A program made the position numbers and the translations under genes. A model generated the notes under the pieces. It was not told where the DNA came from. It made no database searches and saw nothing but the letters and a program-made list of their open reading frames with translations. Positions 1 to 6,051 of a stretch of 7,867 nucleotides of DNA are shown here, one piece after another; position 1 is the stretch's first letter, and each line of letters begins with the position of its first letter. This DNA comes from Bacteroidales bacterium (GTDB lineage Bacteria; Bacteroidota; Bacteroidia; Bacteroidales; WCHB1-69): NCBI GenBank assembly GCA_016290715.1, contig JAEEUY010000013.1:1-7867 (forward strand), in the 5' to 3' direction.

Positions 1-250
1 ATACACACACCGCAGCAGTAGTGGGTATTTTTTTGCTTTCATCTTTAAAACCCAAGGCTTTCTTACAAAGCTGGTCAATCTTTGCCGTATTGTCAGAACC
101 TTCAAGAGTAGTAAGGTCAATGACGTTTAAGATAAAACGATAGGCTGAAGGATAATCAAAAAATTTAAGTTCACTTGCTCTATATTGTGCAAGTCTTTCT
201 TGAATTTGTGCATCCGTGTAAGGATAACTTTTAGGTTCAATATATGCCAT
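1..250 (-). CDS. deoC: Deoxyribose-phosphate aldolase, N-terminal part (cut by window edge)
   Basis: The visible 83 codons encode the N-terminus of a class I aldolase that cleaves 2-deoxyribose-5-phosphate to glyceraldehyde-3-phosphate and acetaldehyde, a cytoplasmic step in deoxynucleoside catabolism. Recognition rests on the stretch around residues 42-83, where NVIDLTTLEGSDN, a QLCKKAL helix and PTTAAVCV line up with the E. coli DeoC pattern (LMDLTTL...ALCHQA...NTAAICIYP). The catalytic lysine lies beyond the window edge. About 35 residues precede the DLTTL motif, more than in E. coli DeoC, which fits the longer Bacteroidetes versions from memory. The start is the ATG read from position 250; it follows an A-rich leader about 24 bases downstream of a TATCTTTG element. 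It is divergent from apt. Family assignment is fairly sure despite truncation. Confidence 0.82.
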   Translation of the reverse strand, partial: MAYIEPKSYPYTDAQIQERLAQYRASELKFFDYPSAYRFILNVIDLTTLEGSDNTAKIDQLCKKALGFKDESKKIPTTAAVCV

Positions 251-274
251 GATTTTTTTTATTTAAAACGGGTG

Positions 275-282
275 CAAAGATA
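275..282 (-). promoter_or_regulatory. Bacteroidetes -7 element for deoC
   Basis: The minus strand reads TATCTTTG followed by CACCC, matching the Bacteroidetes sigma-70 (SigAB-type) -7 consensus TAnnTTTG. It sits 24 bases upstream of the deoC ATG. I could not find a convincing -33 TTG at the usual ~19-21 base spacing, so the call rests on the -7 match and its position only. Confidence 0.55.
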
Positions 283-372
283 CAAATAATTAATTATTAG
301 TTGGTAATATTTTCTGGATTTTCTTTTAGACATTTTTTTCATAAAATAGGCGACTTATATAAAATAATTATG

Positions 373-380
373 TAATTTTG
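373..380 (+). promoter_or_regulatory. Bacteroidetes -7 element for apt
   Basis: TAATTTTG matches TAnnTTTG exactly and lies 26 bases before the apt ATG, giving a short leader. The same 9-mer TAATTTTGC recurs before the small lipoprotein gene at 2075. No clear -33 box is visible upstream, where the sequence is simply A/T-rich. Confidence 0.6.
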
Positions 381-406
381 CACCTCATTAAACAACAAAA
401 TCATCT

Positions 407-922
407 ATGCTTGACATAAATAAATTCAGAATCGTTGAGGATTTCCCTAAAAAAGGCATCAAATTCATCGACATTACCACAGTCATGAATGATCCTGCCG
501 CTTTCCGAGAAGCTTTTGATGCCCTACTTGAGAAAGTAAAACCCTTGAATTTGGATGTGATTGTGGCATTGGAAACCAGAGGATATTTTTTTGGACCGGC
601 CATGGCCTTAGCATTAGGGATTCCTTTTGTCCCCATTCGCAAAGCGGGGAAACTTCCTTACAAAACCTACAAGGAATCCTACAATCTGGAATATGGGCAA
701 GCAACCATTGAAATGCATGTGGATGCGATGCAACCCCATCAGCGCGTATTGATTTTTGATGACATTCTGGCTACGGGCGGCACCGCTTCTGCAGCCATTA
801 GGATAGTGAGGAATTTTGCCCCCACGTTTATCGCCACTTGTTTTTTGATGGAGATAAATGCTTTGAAAGGAAGAGATAAATTAACCGAATGTGATACCAT
901 TGAGTGTCTCTTAAGTTTTTAA
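407..922 (+). CDS. apt: Adenine phosphoribosyltransferase
   Basis: This cytoplasmic purine-salvage enzyme makes AMP and pyrophosphate from adenine and PRPP. The 171-residue length is normal for APRT. Visible signatures are the N-terminal FRIVEDFPKKGIKFIDIT segment (8-24), ETRGYFFGP (56-64) at the base-binding site, the flexible-loop motif RKAGKLPYKT (79-88), and the PRPP-binding motif VLIFDDILATGGTA (114-127) with the paired Asp residues and the TGGT loop. The ATG at 407 is the first codon after the TAATTTTG element and gives the usual N-terminus. The gene is divergent from deoC, another nucleoside-salvage gene, and is 83 bases upstream of ilvE on the same strand. I see no terminator between apt and ilvE, so read-through is possible. 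Nothing in the protein looks defective. Confidence 0.95.
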   Translation: MLDINKFRIVEDFPKKGIKFIDITTVMNDPAAFREAFDALLEKVKPLNLDVIVALETRGYFFGPAMALALGIPFVPIRKAGKLPYKTYKESYNLEYGQATIEMHVDAMQPHQRVLIFDDILATGGTASAAIRIVRNFAPTFIATCFLMEINALKGRDKLTECDTIECLLSF

Positions 923-971
923 TATTTAGAAAATTACAAATAATTTATAACTAATAATCATTTAACTAACC

Positions 972-988
972 GTTTGATTTTATCAAAC
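972..988 (+). promoter_or_regulatory. Perfect inverted repeat in the ilvE leader (operator or RNA hairpin)
   Basis: GTTTGAT-TTT-ATCAAAC is a perfect 7-bp inverted repeat with a 3-base spacer, ending 17 bases before the ilvE ATG. As DNA it could be a short dyad operator; as RNA it would be a small, A/U-rich, weak hairpin. It lacks a following T-run on the plus strand, so it is not a classical terminator for apt. No good TAnnTTTG is visible in the apt-ilvE gap. The function is unknown, and chance in A/T-rich DNA cannot be excluded. Confidence 0.4.
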
Positions 989-1005
989 ACAAATTAAAAA
1001 AAATT

Positions 1006-2031
1006 ATGCAAAATATTGATTGGAGTAGTTTATCTTTCGGTTATGTAAAAACCAACTACAATGTTCGTTGCTATTATAGAAATGGCAAATGGGGTGAATT
1101 AGAAATTTCTTCTTCGGAACAAGTTTCCATGCATATGGCTGCTACTTGCCTGCATTACGGTCAAGAAGCTTTTGAAGGTTTGAAGTGCTACAGGGGAAAA
1201 GATGGCAAAGTTCGTATCTTCAGATGGAAAGAGAACTGCAAACGTTTGCAAAGTTCTGCAGAAGCCATTATGTTGGCAAAAGTTCCGGATGAAATTTTCA
1301 AGGCTGCGTGCTGGAAAGTGGTTCAATTAAACAAAGATTTTATTCCTCCATACGGAACGGGCGGCACTTTATACTTGCGTCCTTTATTAATAGGTACAGG
1401 GGAAAAAGTAGGTGTCGGTCCTGCTGACGAATACTTGTTTATGATTTTTGTTACTCCTGTTGGACCTTATTTCAAAGCTGGTTTCAAACCGGTGAAAATG
1501 CAATTGGTGCGCGACTATGACCGTGCCGCTCCAATGGGTACTGGTCACGTGAAAGTGGGCGGTAACTATGCCGCGAGTCTGCGTGCAGGCGAAAGAGCCC
1601 ACCATGAAGGCTTTGCCGCTTCTATTTTTGCAGATGCCAAGACCAAACAATATATCGACGAAGCCGGCCCTGCCAACTTCTTTGGCATCAAAGACGGCAA
1701 ATATATCACTCCGGATTCAGGATCCATTCTTCCTTCCATCACCAATTTAAGCTTGCGCGAATTAGCTGCAGATATGGGACTGGTAGTTGAAAGAAGACAC
1801 GTTCCTATCGATGAAATCGGTACTTTTGAAGAAGCCGGCGCCTGCGGTACTGCCGCCGTCATTTCACCTATTGACTCCATTCAAGACCGTGAGAACGGCA
1901 CTGTTTACCAAATCGCCAAAAACGGAGAACCCGGACCTTGGTGCCAAAAATTATACAAACGTCTGACTGGTATCCAATTTGGTGAAGAAGAAGATAAATT
2001 CGGATGGTGTGAGTTTGTGGATGTTGATTAA
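1006..2031 (+). CDS. ilvE: Branched-chain amino acid aminotransferase (PLP fold type IV)
   Basis: The enzyme transfers the amino group between glutamate and the keto acids of leucine, isoleucine and valine, as the last biosynthetic step or the first catabolic one, in the cytoplasm. At 341 residues it matches the longer eukaryote/Bacteroidetes-type BCATs better than the ~309-residue E. coli IlvE. Signatures are LHYGQEAFEGLKCYR (49-63), FRWKENCKRL (72-81), YLRPLLIGTG (123-132), the PLP lysine Lys183 in GHVKVGGNYAAS, the YIDEAGPANFFG segment (216-227) with the cofactor-contacting Glu219, and GTAAVISP near the C-terminus (281-288). The start follows an A-rich leader with no Shine-Dalgarno, typical of the phylum. 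It stands alone here, without ilv or leu neighbours, and may have its own promoter or be read from apt. Substrate range within branched-chain acids cannot be read from sequence. Confidence 0.93.
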   Translation: MQNIDWSSLSFGYVKTNYNVRCYYRNGKWGELEISSSEQVSMHMAATCLHYGQEAFEGLKCYRGKDGKVRIFRWKENCKRLQSSAEAIMLAKVPDEIFKAACWKVVQLNKDFIPPYGTGGTLYLRPLLIGTGEKVGVGPADEYLFMIFVTPVGPYFKAGFKPVKMQLVRDYDRAAPMGTGHVKVGGNYAASLRAGERAHHEGFAASIFADAKTKQYIDEAGPANFFGIKDGKYITPDSGSILPSITNLSLRELAADMGLVVERRHVPIDEIGTFEEAGACGTAAVISPIDSIQDRENGTVYQIAKNGEPGPWCQKLYKRLTGIQFGEEEDKFGWCEFVDVD

Positions 2032-2074
2032 CATTCTTTAACATAAAAAAAAGTATAGCAAAACAAAAAGATTG

Positions 2075-2082
2075 TAATTTTG
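2075..2082 (+). promoter_or_regulatory. Bacteroidetes -7 element for the small lipoprotein gene
   Basis: TAATTTTG, followed by CCGCG, matches TAnnTTTG and is identical to the apt element. It lies 41 bases before the ATG at 2124, leaving a leader of roughly 30-35 bases that is rich in A. The -33 region is A-rich with no clear TTG. Confidence 0.6.
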
Positions 2083-2123
2083 CCGCGTTAAAATTTTATA
2101 AACCAATTTAAAAAACGAAAGAA

Positions 2124-2324
2124 ATGAAAAAATTATTTGGAATCCTTGCAGTATCTGCTTTTTTATTTGCATCTTGTGGTGGTAACAACACTGAAGCTGA
2201 AGCTCCAGTAGAAGCAACTGAACCTGTTGTTGAAGAAACTGTAGTAGAAGAAGCTCCAGAAGCTGTTGCTGATACTACCGTTGCTGAAGCCACAGAAGCT
2301 CAAGAAGTAGCTCCTGAAGCATAA
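2124..2324 (+). CDS. Small acidic lipoprotein of unknown function
   Basis: This 66-residue protein starts with a lipoprotein signal: MKK, a hydrophobic core, and the lipobox FASC with Cys18 as the predicted lipidated residue. The 48 residues after the cysteine are low-complexity, built almost only from Glu, Ala, Val, Pro and Thr. They hold 13 Glu and 1 Asp, with no Lys, Arg or aromatic residue. The mature part is probably disordered and strongly negative, tethered to a membrane on the periplasmic or outer side. The Gly-Gly-Asn-Asn after Cys does not match the acidic surface-export signal described for Bacteroidetes lipoproteins, so periplasmic facing is my guess. It is a stand-alone unit between a -7 element and a strong terminator. 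The reading is supported by the signal peptide and regulatory framing. I recognise no family; no function is proposed. Confidence 0.85.
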   Translation: MKKLFGILAVSAFLFASCGGNNTEAEAPVEATEPVVEETVVEEAPEAVADTTVAEATEAQEVAPEA

Positions 2325-2346
2325 GGTTTTCTTTTGAAGCAAAAAG

Positions 2347-2379
2347 AAAGAGGTGAATTTTGTTCATCTCTTTTTTTTT
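2347..2379 (+). terminator. Rho-independent terminator after the small lipoprotein gene
   Basis: AAAGAGGTGAA and TTCATCTCTTT form an 11-bp stem with one G-U pair around a 5-base loop TTTTG, followed by an unbroken run of T through 2379. It begins 22 bases after the lipoprotein stop codon, and its T-run lies 32 bases upstream of the next -7 element, cleanly separating the two transcription units. Confidence 0.88.
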
Positions 2380-2410
2380 GCCTCAAATATACATTATCCT
2401 ACATTTTTTG

Positions 2411-2418
2411 TAAGTTTG
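2411..2418 (+). promoter_or_regulatory. Bacteroidetes -7 element for the solute-binding lipoprotein gene
   Basis: TAAGTTTG followed by CCCC matches TAnnTTTG and sits 33 bases before the ATG at 2452. It lies inside the in-frame 5' extension that begins at a GTG at 2353. Transcription starting just downstream of it cannot supply that upstream start, so the element helps fix the true start codon. Confidence 0.6.
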
Positions 2419-2451
2419 CCCCGCTATCGTGGATTAAAACAAGCCCTTTTA

Positions 2452-4089
2452 ATGATGCAAAAATTTCCTTTTTTACTCTTTATCATCCTTTCTTTCATCG
2501 CTGTTTCCTGCAAGAAAACGGATTTCAATAACGACAAAATGATTTTTCGCTACAATGAATCAAGCGGAATAACCACATTAGACCCCGCGTTTGCATCAGG
2601 ACAAGCGACTATTTGGCCTTGCAATCTGCTCTATAATGGTCTTGTGGATTTGGACGACTCCTTGCATATTGTTCCTGCCATCGCCCAAAGTTGGAAAATC
2701 AGCAACGATGGTAAAGTATATACTTTTCACCTTCGCCAAGATGTGTATTTTCACAATACAGACTACTATCAATTTGACAAACCACGAAAAGTAACCGCCC
2801 AAGATTTTGTTTATAGTCTGTCGCGTATCACTTCGCCGGAAGTGGCTTCCCCTGGTGCATGGATTTTTCAGAATGTGGCTCGCGATGAACACGGAAATCC
2901 AAAATTCATTGCCCTGAATGACAGCACCTTTCAGATTGTCCTCTCCCAATATTTCCCTCCATTTTTGGGTATTTTAGCAATGAAATATTGTTCTGTTGTC
3001 CCCCATGAAGTGATAGAGCACTTCGGACAAGAATTCCGTCGCCATCCCGTGGGGACAGGCCCTTTTCAAATGCAAATGTGGGAAGAAGGCATTAAACTGG
3101 TATTGCGGAAGAACCCCCATTATTATGAAGTGGATGAAAAAGGCACCCGCCTCCCCTATCTCGATGCCGTTGCAATCTCTTTCATCGTTGACAAACAGTC
3201 TGTGTTTATGGAGTTTATCAAAGGATCTATTGATTTTATGTCGGGCATAGAAGCGTGTTACAAAGATGCCTTGCTCACCAAAAATGGAATGCTACAACAG
3301 AAATATGAGGGGAAAATAAAAATGCTCACATCCCCCTACTTGAATACAGAATACATTGGGTTTATGCTGCGGGACGACCACAATGACAACCCCTTGTTAA
3401 AAAAAGAAATCCGACAAGCGCTCAATTATGGTTTCAATCGTCATAAAATGATGCGTTATTTACGCAATAATATCGGTTATGCAGGCACTTCCGGATTTAT
3501 TCCTTGCGGAATGCTTTCTTTTGATCCGAAACGGGTGAAAGGGTATGATTACAATCCGCAAAAAGCACTGGAGTTGCTTGCGAAAGCGGGGTATCCCAAT
3601 GGCAAGGGGCTCCCGTCTATCCCTATTTCTGTTTCCGCCTCCTATTTGGATTTGTGCCAGTATATCCAGCATGAATTGGGCAAAATAGGGATTTCCATTA
3701 CCATTGATGTGCAACAGGCCGCACAGCAGCGGGAAATGATGCGTGGCTACAAACTGCCCGCATTCAGGGGCTCTTGGATTTGCGACTACCCTGACGGGGA
3801 AAACTATCTCGCACTTTTTTATTCCAAAAATTTGCAACCCAACGGGTCCAACTACACCCATTACGTAAACAAACAATATGACAAATTATTTGAGAAATCG
3901 CAAACCATCATTAATGATAGCATTCGCAACGATTATTATACCCGCCTCGACTCCATGCTCATGGAAGACGCTCCTGTAATGATTCTTTATTATGATAAAG
4001 TGGTGCGTTTTGTACAAGCTAATATTGAGAATATCAATCCGAATCCTATCAATATGCTTGATCTGCGTCGCACTATAATCCGCAAATAG
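2452..4089 (+). CDS. Family 5 solute-binding lipoprotein (peptide/oligopeptide ABC-type)
   Basis: The product is a 545-residue lipid-anchored binding protein of the SBP_bac_5 (OppA/DppA/MppA) family, which captures peptides or other small solutes for an ABC importer. Residues 1-20 (MMQKF, hydrophobic core, IAVSC) form a lipoprotein signal with Cys20. Family landmarks are TLDPA (42-46), LVDLDDSLHIVPAIAQSWKIS with YTFHLRQDVYFHN, the VTAQDFVYSL helix, VGTGPF (200-205), the IRQALNYGFNR stretch, YDYNPQKALELLAKAGYPNG, and WICDYPDGENYLALF starting at Trp442. The frame stays open back to a GTG at 2353, but that region contains a terminator and a -7 element, so I choose ATG 2452; ATG 2455 is equally possible. 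No ABC permease or ATPase gene lies in the window, and murF converges 20 bases downstream. The ligand cannot be read from sequence. Confidence 0.9.
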   Translation: MMQKFPFLLFIILSFIAVSCKKTDFNNDKMIFRYNESSGITTLDPAFASGQATIWPCNLLYNGLVDLDDSLHIVPAIAQSWKISNDGKVYTFHLRQDVYFHNTDYYQFDKPRKVTAQDFVYSLSRITSPEVASPGAWIFQNVARDEHGNPKFIALNDSTFQIVLSQYFPPFLGILAMKYCSVVPHEVIEHFGQEFRRHPVGTGPFQMQMWEEGIKLVLRKNPHYYEVDEKGTRLPYLDAVAISFIVDKQSVFMEFIKGSIDFMSGIEACYKDALLTKNGMLQQKYEGKIKMLTSPYLNTEYIGFMLRDDHNDNPLLKKEIRQALNYGFNRHKMMRYLRNNIGYAGTSGFIPCGMLSFDPKRVKGYDYNPQKALELLAKAGYPNGKGLPSIPISVSASYLDLCQYIQHELGKIGISITIDVQQAAQQREMMRGYKLPAFRGSWICDYPDGENYLALFYSKNLQPNGSNYTHYVNKQYDKLFEKSQTIINDSIRNDYYTRLDSMLMEDAPVMILYYDKVVRFVQANIENINPNPINMLDLRRTIIRK

Positions 4090-4109
4090 TTACCTGAAAC
4101 GCTGCAATT

Positions 4110-5381
4110 TTACAATATTTCCGTTTTTTCCAGATGGATTCCCCGAGAACCCTTAACCAATATCATTGCGTCTGTAATCGGATGATTTTTCAGATATTGG
4201 TTCAATTCATCTGTATTATCATAAAAATGATGCAAAGAAGAGGAAAATTGCCCGAAATTTCTTCCGACAAAATAGGACTCAATTCCATTCTTTTGACAAA
4301 AGTCAACCACTTTTCTGTGCTCCTCTTGGCTCACATCCCCTAATTCAAGCATATCCCCTAAAATGGCCACTTTTTTGGGGTGATTCAAGTGGGACAAGTT
4401 AAGTAGTGCCGCATTCATACTGGTAGGATTTGCATTGTAATAATCTGCAATGATTGTATTGCTCTTTTTGACAATGATTTGGGAACGGTGATTCTGCGGT
4501 TCATAGTGGGCAATGGCATTGCAGGCTTCTTTCAGTTCAATGCCAAAATGCAATCCGACCGTGACGGCACATAAAATATTGTACAAATTATATTCTCCCG
4601 TAAGATGTGTTTCAAACTGTTGGTCTCCCACTTGCATTTGAAGGAAAGGTGTCATATTGATAACTTTCCCATTGCAAGCACATTGGGCATTCCCATAGTA
4701 GATTGCCTGTTCATAATCTTGAAGGTGTTTTGTAAGAATCGCATCATTTATATTGGCAAAAATAGTTCCTTTTTGTTTCTTGACTGCGTGATAAAGGGCG
4801 GTTTTGGTAAGGATAATATTTTCTTTGGAACCGAAACCTTCAATATGGGCAGTGCCAATATTGGTGATGATCCCCAAATTGGGAAGCGCAATCTGGCATA
4901 AATCCTCAATTTCGCCAACGTGATTGGCCCCCATTTCAATGATTGCTATTTGTGTATCACGAGGGATTGCTAAAATAGTCAAGGGAACACCTATATGGTT
5001 ATTTAAATTTCCTTGCGTATAGGCTACCTTATATTTTGTTTCCAACACAGCTACAACCAACTCTTTCGTGGTTGTTTTCCCGTTGGTCCCTGTAATTCCC
5101 AAAACAGGGATTTTCATCTGCTGACGGTGAAATAGTGCCAACTGCTGTAAGGTTTTCAAAACGTCATCAACCACATAAAATCCCGTTTTCCCTGCCAAAT
5201 CACTATTTTCAGTAACTACCGTATATGCCCCTAATTCCAAAGCTTTTTCAGCAAACGCATTCCCATCAAAATTGGCACCTTTCAAACAAAAAAACAAGCA
5301 GTTAGGCGAAATATAACGCGTATCGGTACAGATTGTCCTACACTCTTCAAAAATCCGATATAAATCTTCTATCTTATTCAT
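4110..5381 (-). CDS. murF: UDP-N-acetylmuramoyl-tripeptide--D-alanyl-D-alanine ligase
   Basis: This cytoplasmic, ATP-dependent Mur ligase adds D-Ala-D-Ala to UDP-MurNAc-tripeptide, the last soluble step of peptidoglycan precursor synthesis. The 423 residues show the three Mur ligase domains. The N-terminal UDP-binding domain has CTDTRYISPNCLFFCLKGANFDGNAF (18-43). The central ATPase has the P-loop GITGTNGKTTTK (95-106), GNLNNHIGVPLTIL (124-137), EMGANHVGEI (149-158) and NIGTAHIEGFGS (174-185). The C-terminal domain has NHRSQ (297-301), DYYNANPTSM (313-322), LGDMLELG (341-348) and VKGSRG (409-414). Lys193 aligns with the conserved, possibly carbamylated lysine, but the usual following Gly-Glu is Thr-Ala here. 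It is the last gene of a probable operon, 10 bases after the DUF3256-like gene. It lies outside a division/cell-wall cluster, which is common for murF in this phylum. Confidence 0.95.
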   Translation of the reverse strand: MNKIEDLYRIFEECRTICTDTRYISPNCLFFCLKGANFDGNAFAEKALELGAYTVVTENSDLAGKTGFYVVDDVLKTLQQLALFHRQQMKIPVLGITGTNGKTTTKELVVAVLETKYKVAYTQGNLNNHIGVPLTILAIPRDTQIAIIEMGANHVGEIEDLCQIALPNLGIITNIGTAHIEGFGSKENIILTKTALYHAVKKQKGTIFANINDAILTKHLQDYEQAIYYGNAQCACNGKVINMTPFLQMQVGDQQFETHLTGEYNLYNILCAVTVGLHFGIELKEACNAIAHYEPQNHRSQIIVKKSNTIIADYYNANPTSMNAALLNLSHLNHPKKVAILGDMLELGDVSQEEHRKVVDFCQKNGIESYFVGRNFGQFSSSLHHFYDNTDELNQYLKNHPITDAMILVKGSRGIHLEKTEIL

Positions 5382-5391
5382 TTTTAATATT

Positions 5392-6045
5392 TTAATTTAC
5401 CAAAAAATAGGCAGGACCTTTTACAAATTTCTCTTTTGTCCACTCCAGATCCAACATTGTGCCATCCAAATATTTGTAAATTCTCTTAAAATCACTTTTT
5501 TCCAATTCATCCAAACAAGTGAAAACGACAATGATATCATGCCCGCTTTGTGGAAGGAAAAATTGTGTTTTCACCTGAAAATCAGGGAGTAATGTTTTTA
5601 TAGTCAAATAATTTTTTTCCAATTTCTTGGCACTAAAGATATCATCCAATGAAAAATCAGGTATATATTCGCTGGCGGGCACCTCCTTCCAATTTTGTTG
5701 TGGCAGGAAGAAGTGCAAAACAGATTGTTTGGCACTGCCATCATCGGTTTCGCACAATGCGACCAAAATATCCTTTTTGTTCAATTTCCAAACGGCAATC
5801 TCGTATGTATGCTTCAAAGGGGTGATGATTTGTATGAATTTGGCTCTTTTATCATACACTTTCAAGGAATAGCCATCATAATTAATCAGCGTGTTTCCCT
5901 TGTTATAAATCATTTTATGCCGCACTTCCATAGGCACTTTCAATTCATCTTCAGAAAAATGCAGATAAATTTCGCTCAGCGACTGGGAAAAAGTCCATCC
6001 GCATGTCATACTCAATATTATCAAGAAAAAAATGCGACGAAACAT
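5392..6045 (-). CDS. Secreted DUF3256-like protein
   Basis: The 217-residue product begins with a signal peptide (MFRR, hydrophobic core to about residue 18, then FSQS), probably cleaved near Ser20/Gln21, so it should be periplasmic or secreted. Cys15 is not in a lipobox (SMTC), so a lipoprotein is unlikely. The mature part is a soluble, mixed alpha/beta sequence. An NWKEVPASEY segment near the middle (about 118-127) and a C-terminal region of alternating hydrophobic strands resemble what I recall of DUF3256, a family of unknown function limited to Bacteroidales; this is from memory and not a search. It lies 6 bases after the DUF819 gene and 10 before murF on the same strand, so co-transcription is likely. 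A role in the envelope is possible by context only. Confidence 0.72.
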   Translation of the reverse strand: MFRRIFFLIILSMTCGWTFSQSLSEIYLHFSEDELKVPMEVRHKMIYNKGNTLINYDGYSLKVYDKRAKFIQIITPLKHTYEIAVWKLNKKDILVALCETDDGSAKQSVLHFFLPQQNWKEVPASEYIPDFSLDDIFSAKKLEKNYLTIKTLLPDFQVKTQFFLPQSGHDIIVVFTCLDELEKSDFKRIYKYLDGTMLDLEWTKEKFVKGPAYFLVN

Positions 6046-6051
6046 CCTAAA

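Noticed and set aside
965..976. TAACCGTTTG before ilvE as a promoter -7 element.
   Set aside because: The spacing between TA and TTTG is four bases instead of two, and it overlaps the inverted repeat, so it does not meet the TAnnTTTG pattern.
2108..2293. Open frame on the minus strand opposite the small lipoprotein (61 codons, Ala/Ser/Thr/Val-rich).
   Set aside because: Its composition is the antisense shadow of the repetitive Glu/Ala/Val codons. The plus-strand gene has a signal peptide, promoter and terminator.
2207..2324. Repetitive Glu/Ala/Val coding tract as a DNA tandem repeat.
   Set aside because: The codons GAA, GCT and GTA recur, but I see no fixed repeat unit or period. It is amino-acid composition bias rather than a tandem array.
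3460..3876. 138-codon open frame on the minus strand inside the solute-binding protein gene.
   Set aside because: It is fully contained in a gene with unmistakable family motifs, has no recognisable domain and no promoter, and is best explained as a shadow.
4090..4135. Possible bidirectional terminator between the convergent SBP and murF genes.
   Set aside because: Only 20 bases separate the stops and I could find no stable stem-loop there; the T-run near 4124 lies inside murF and has no hairpin before it.
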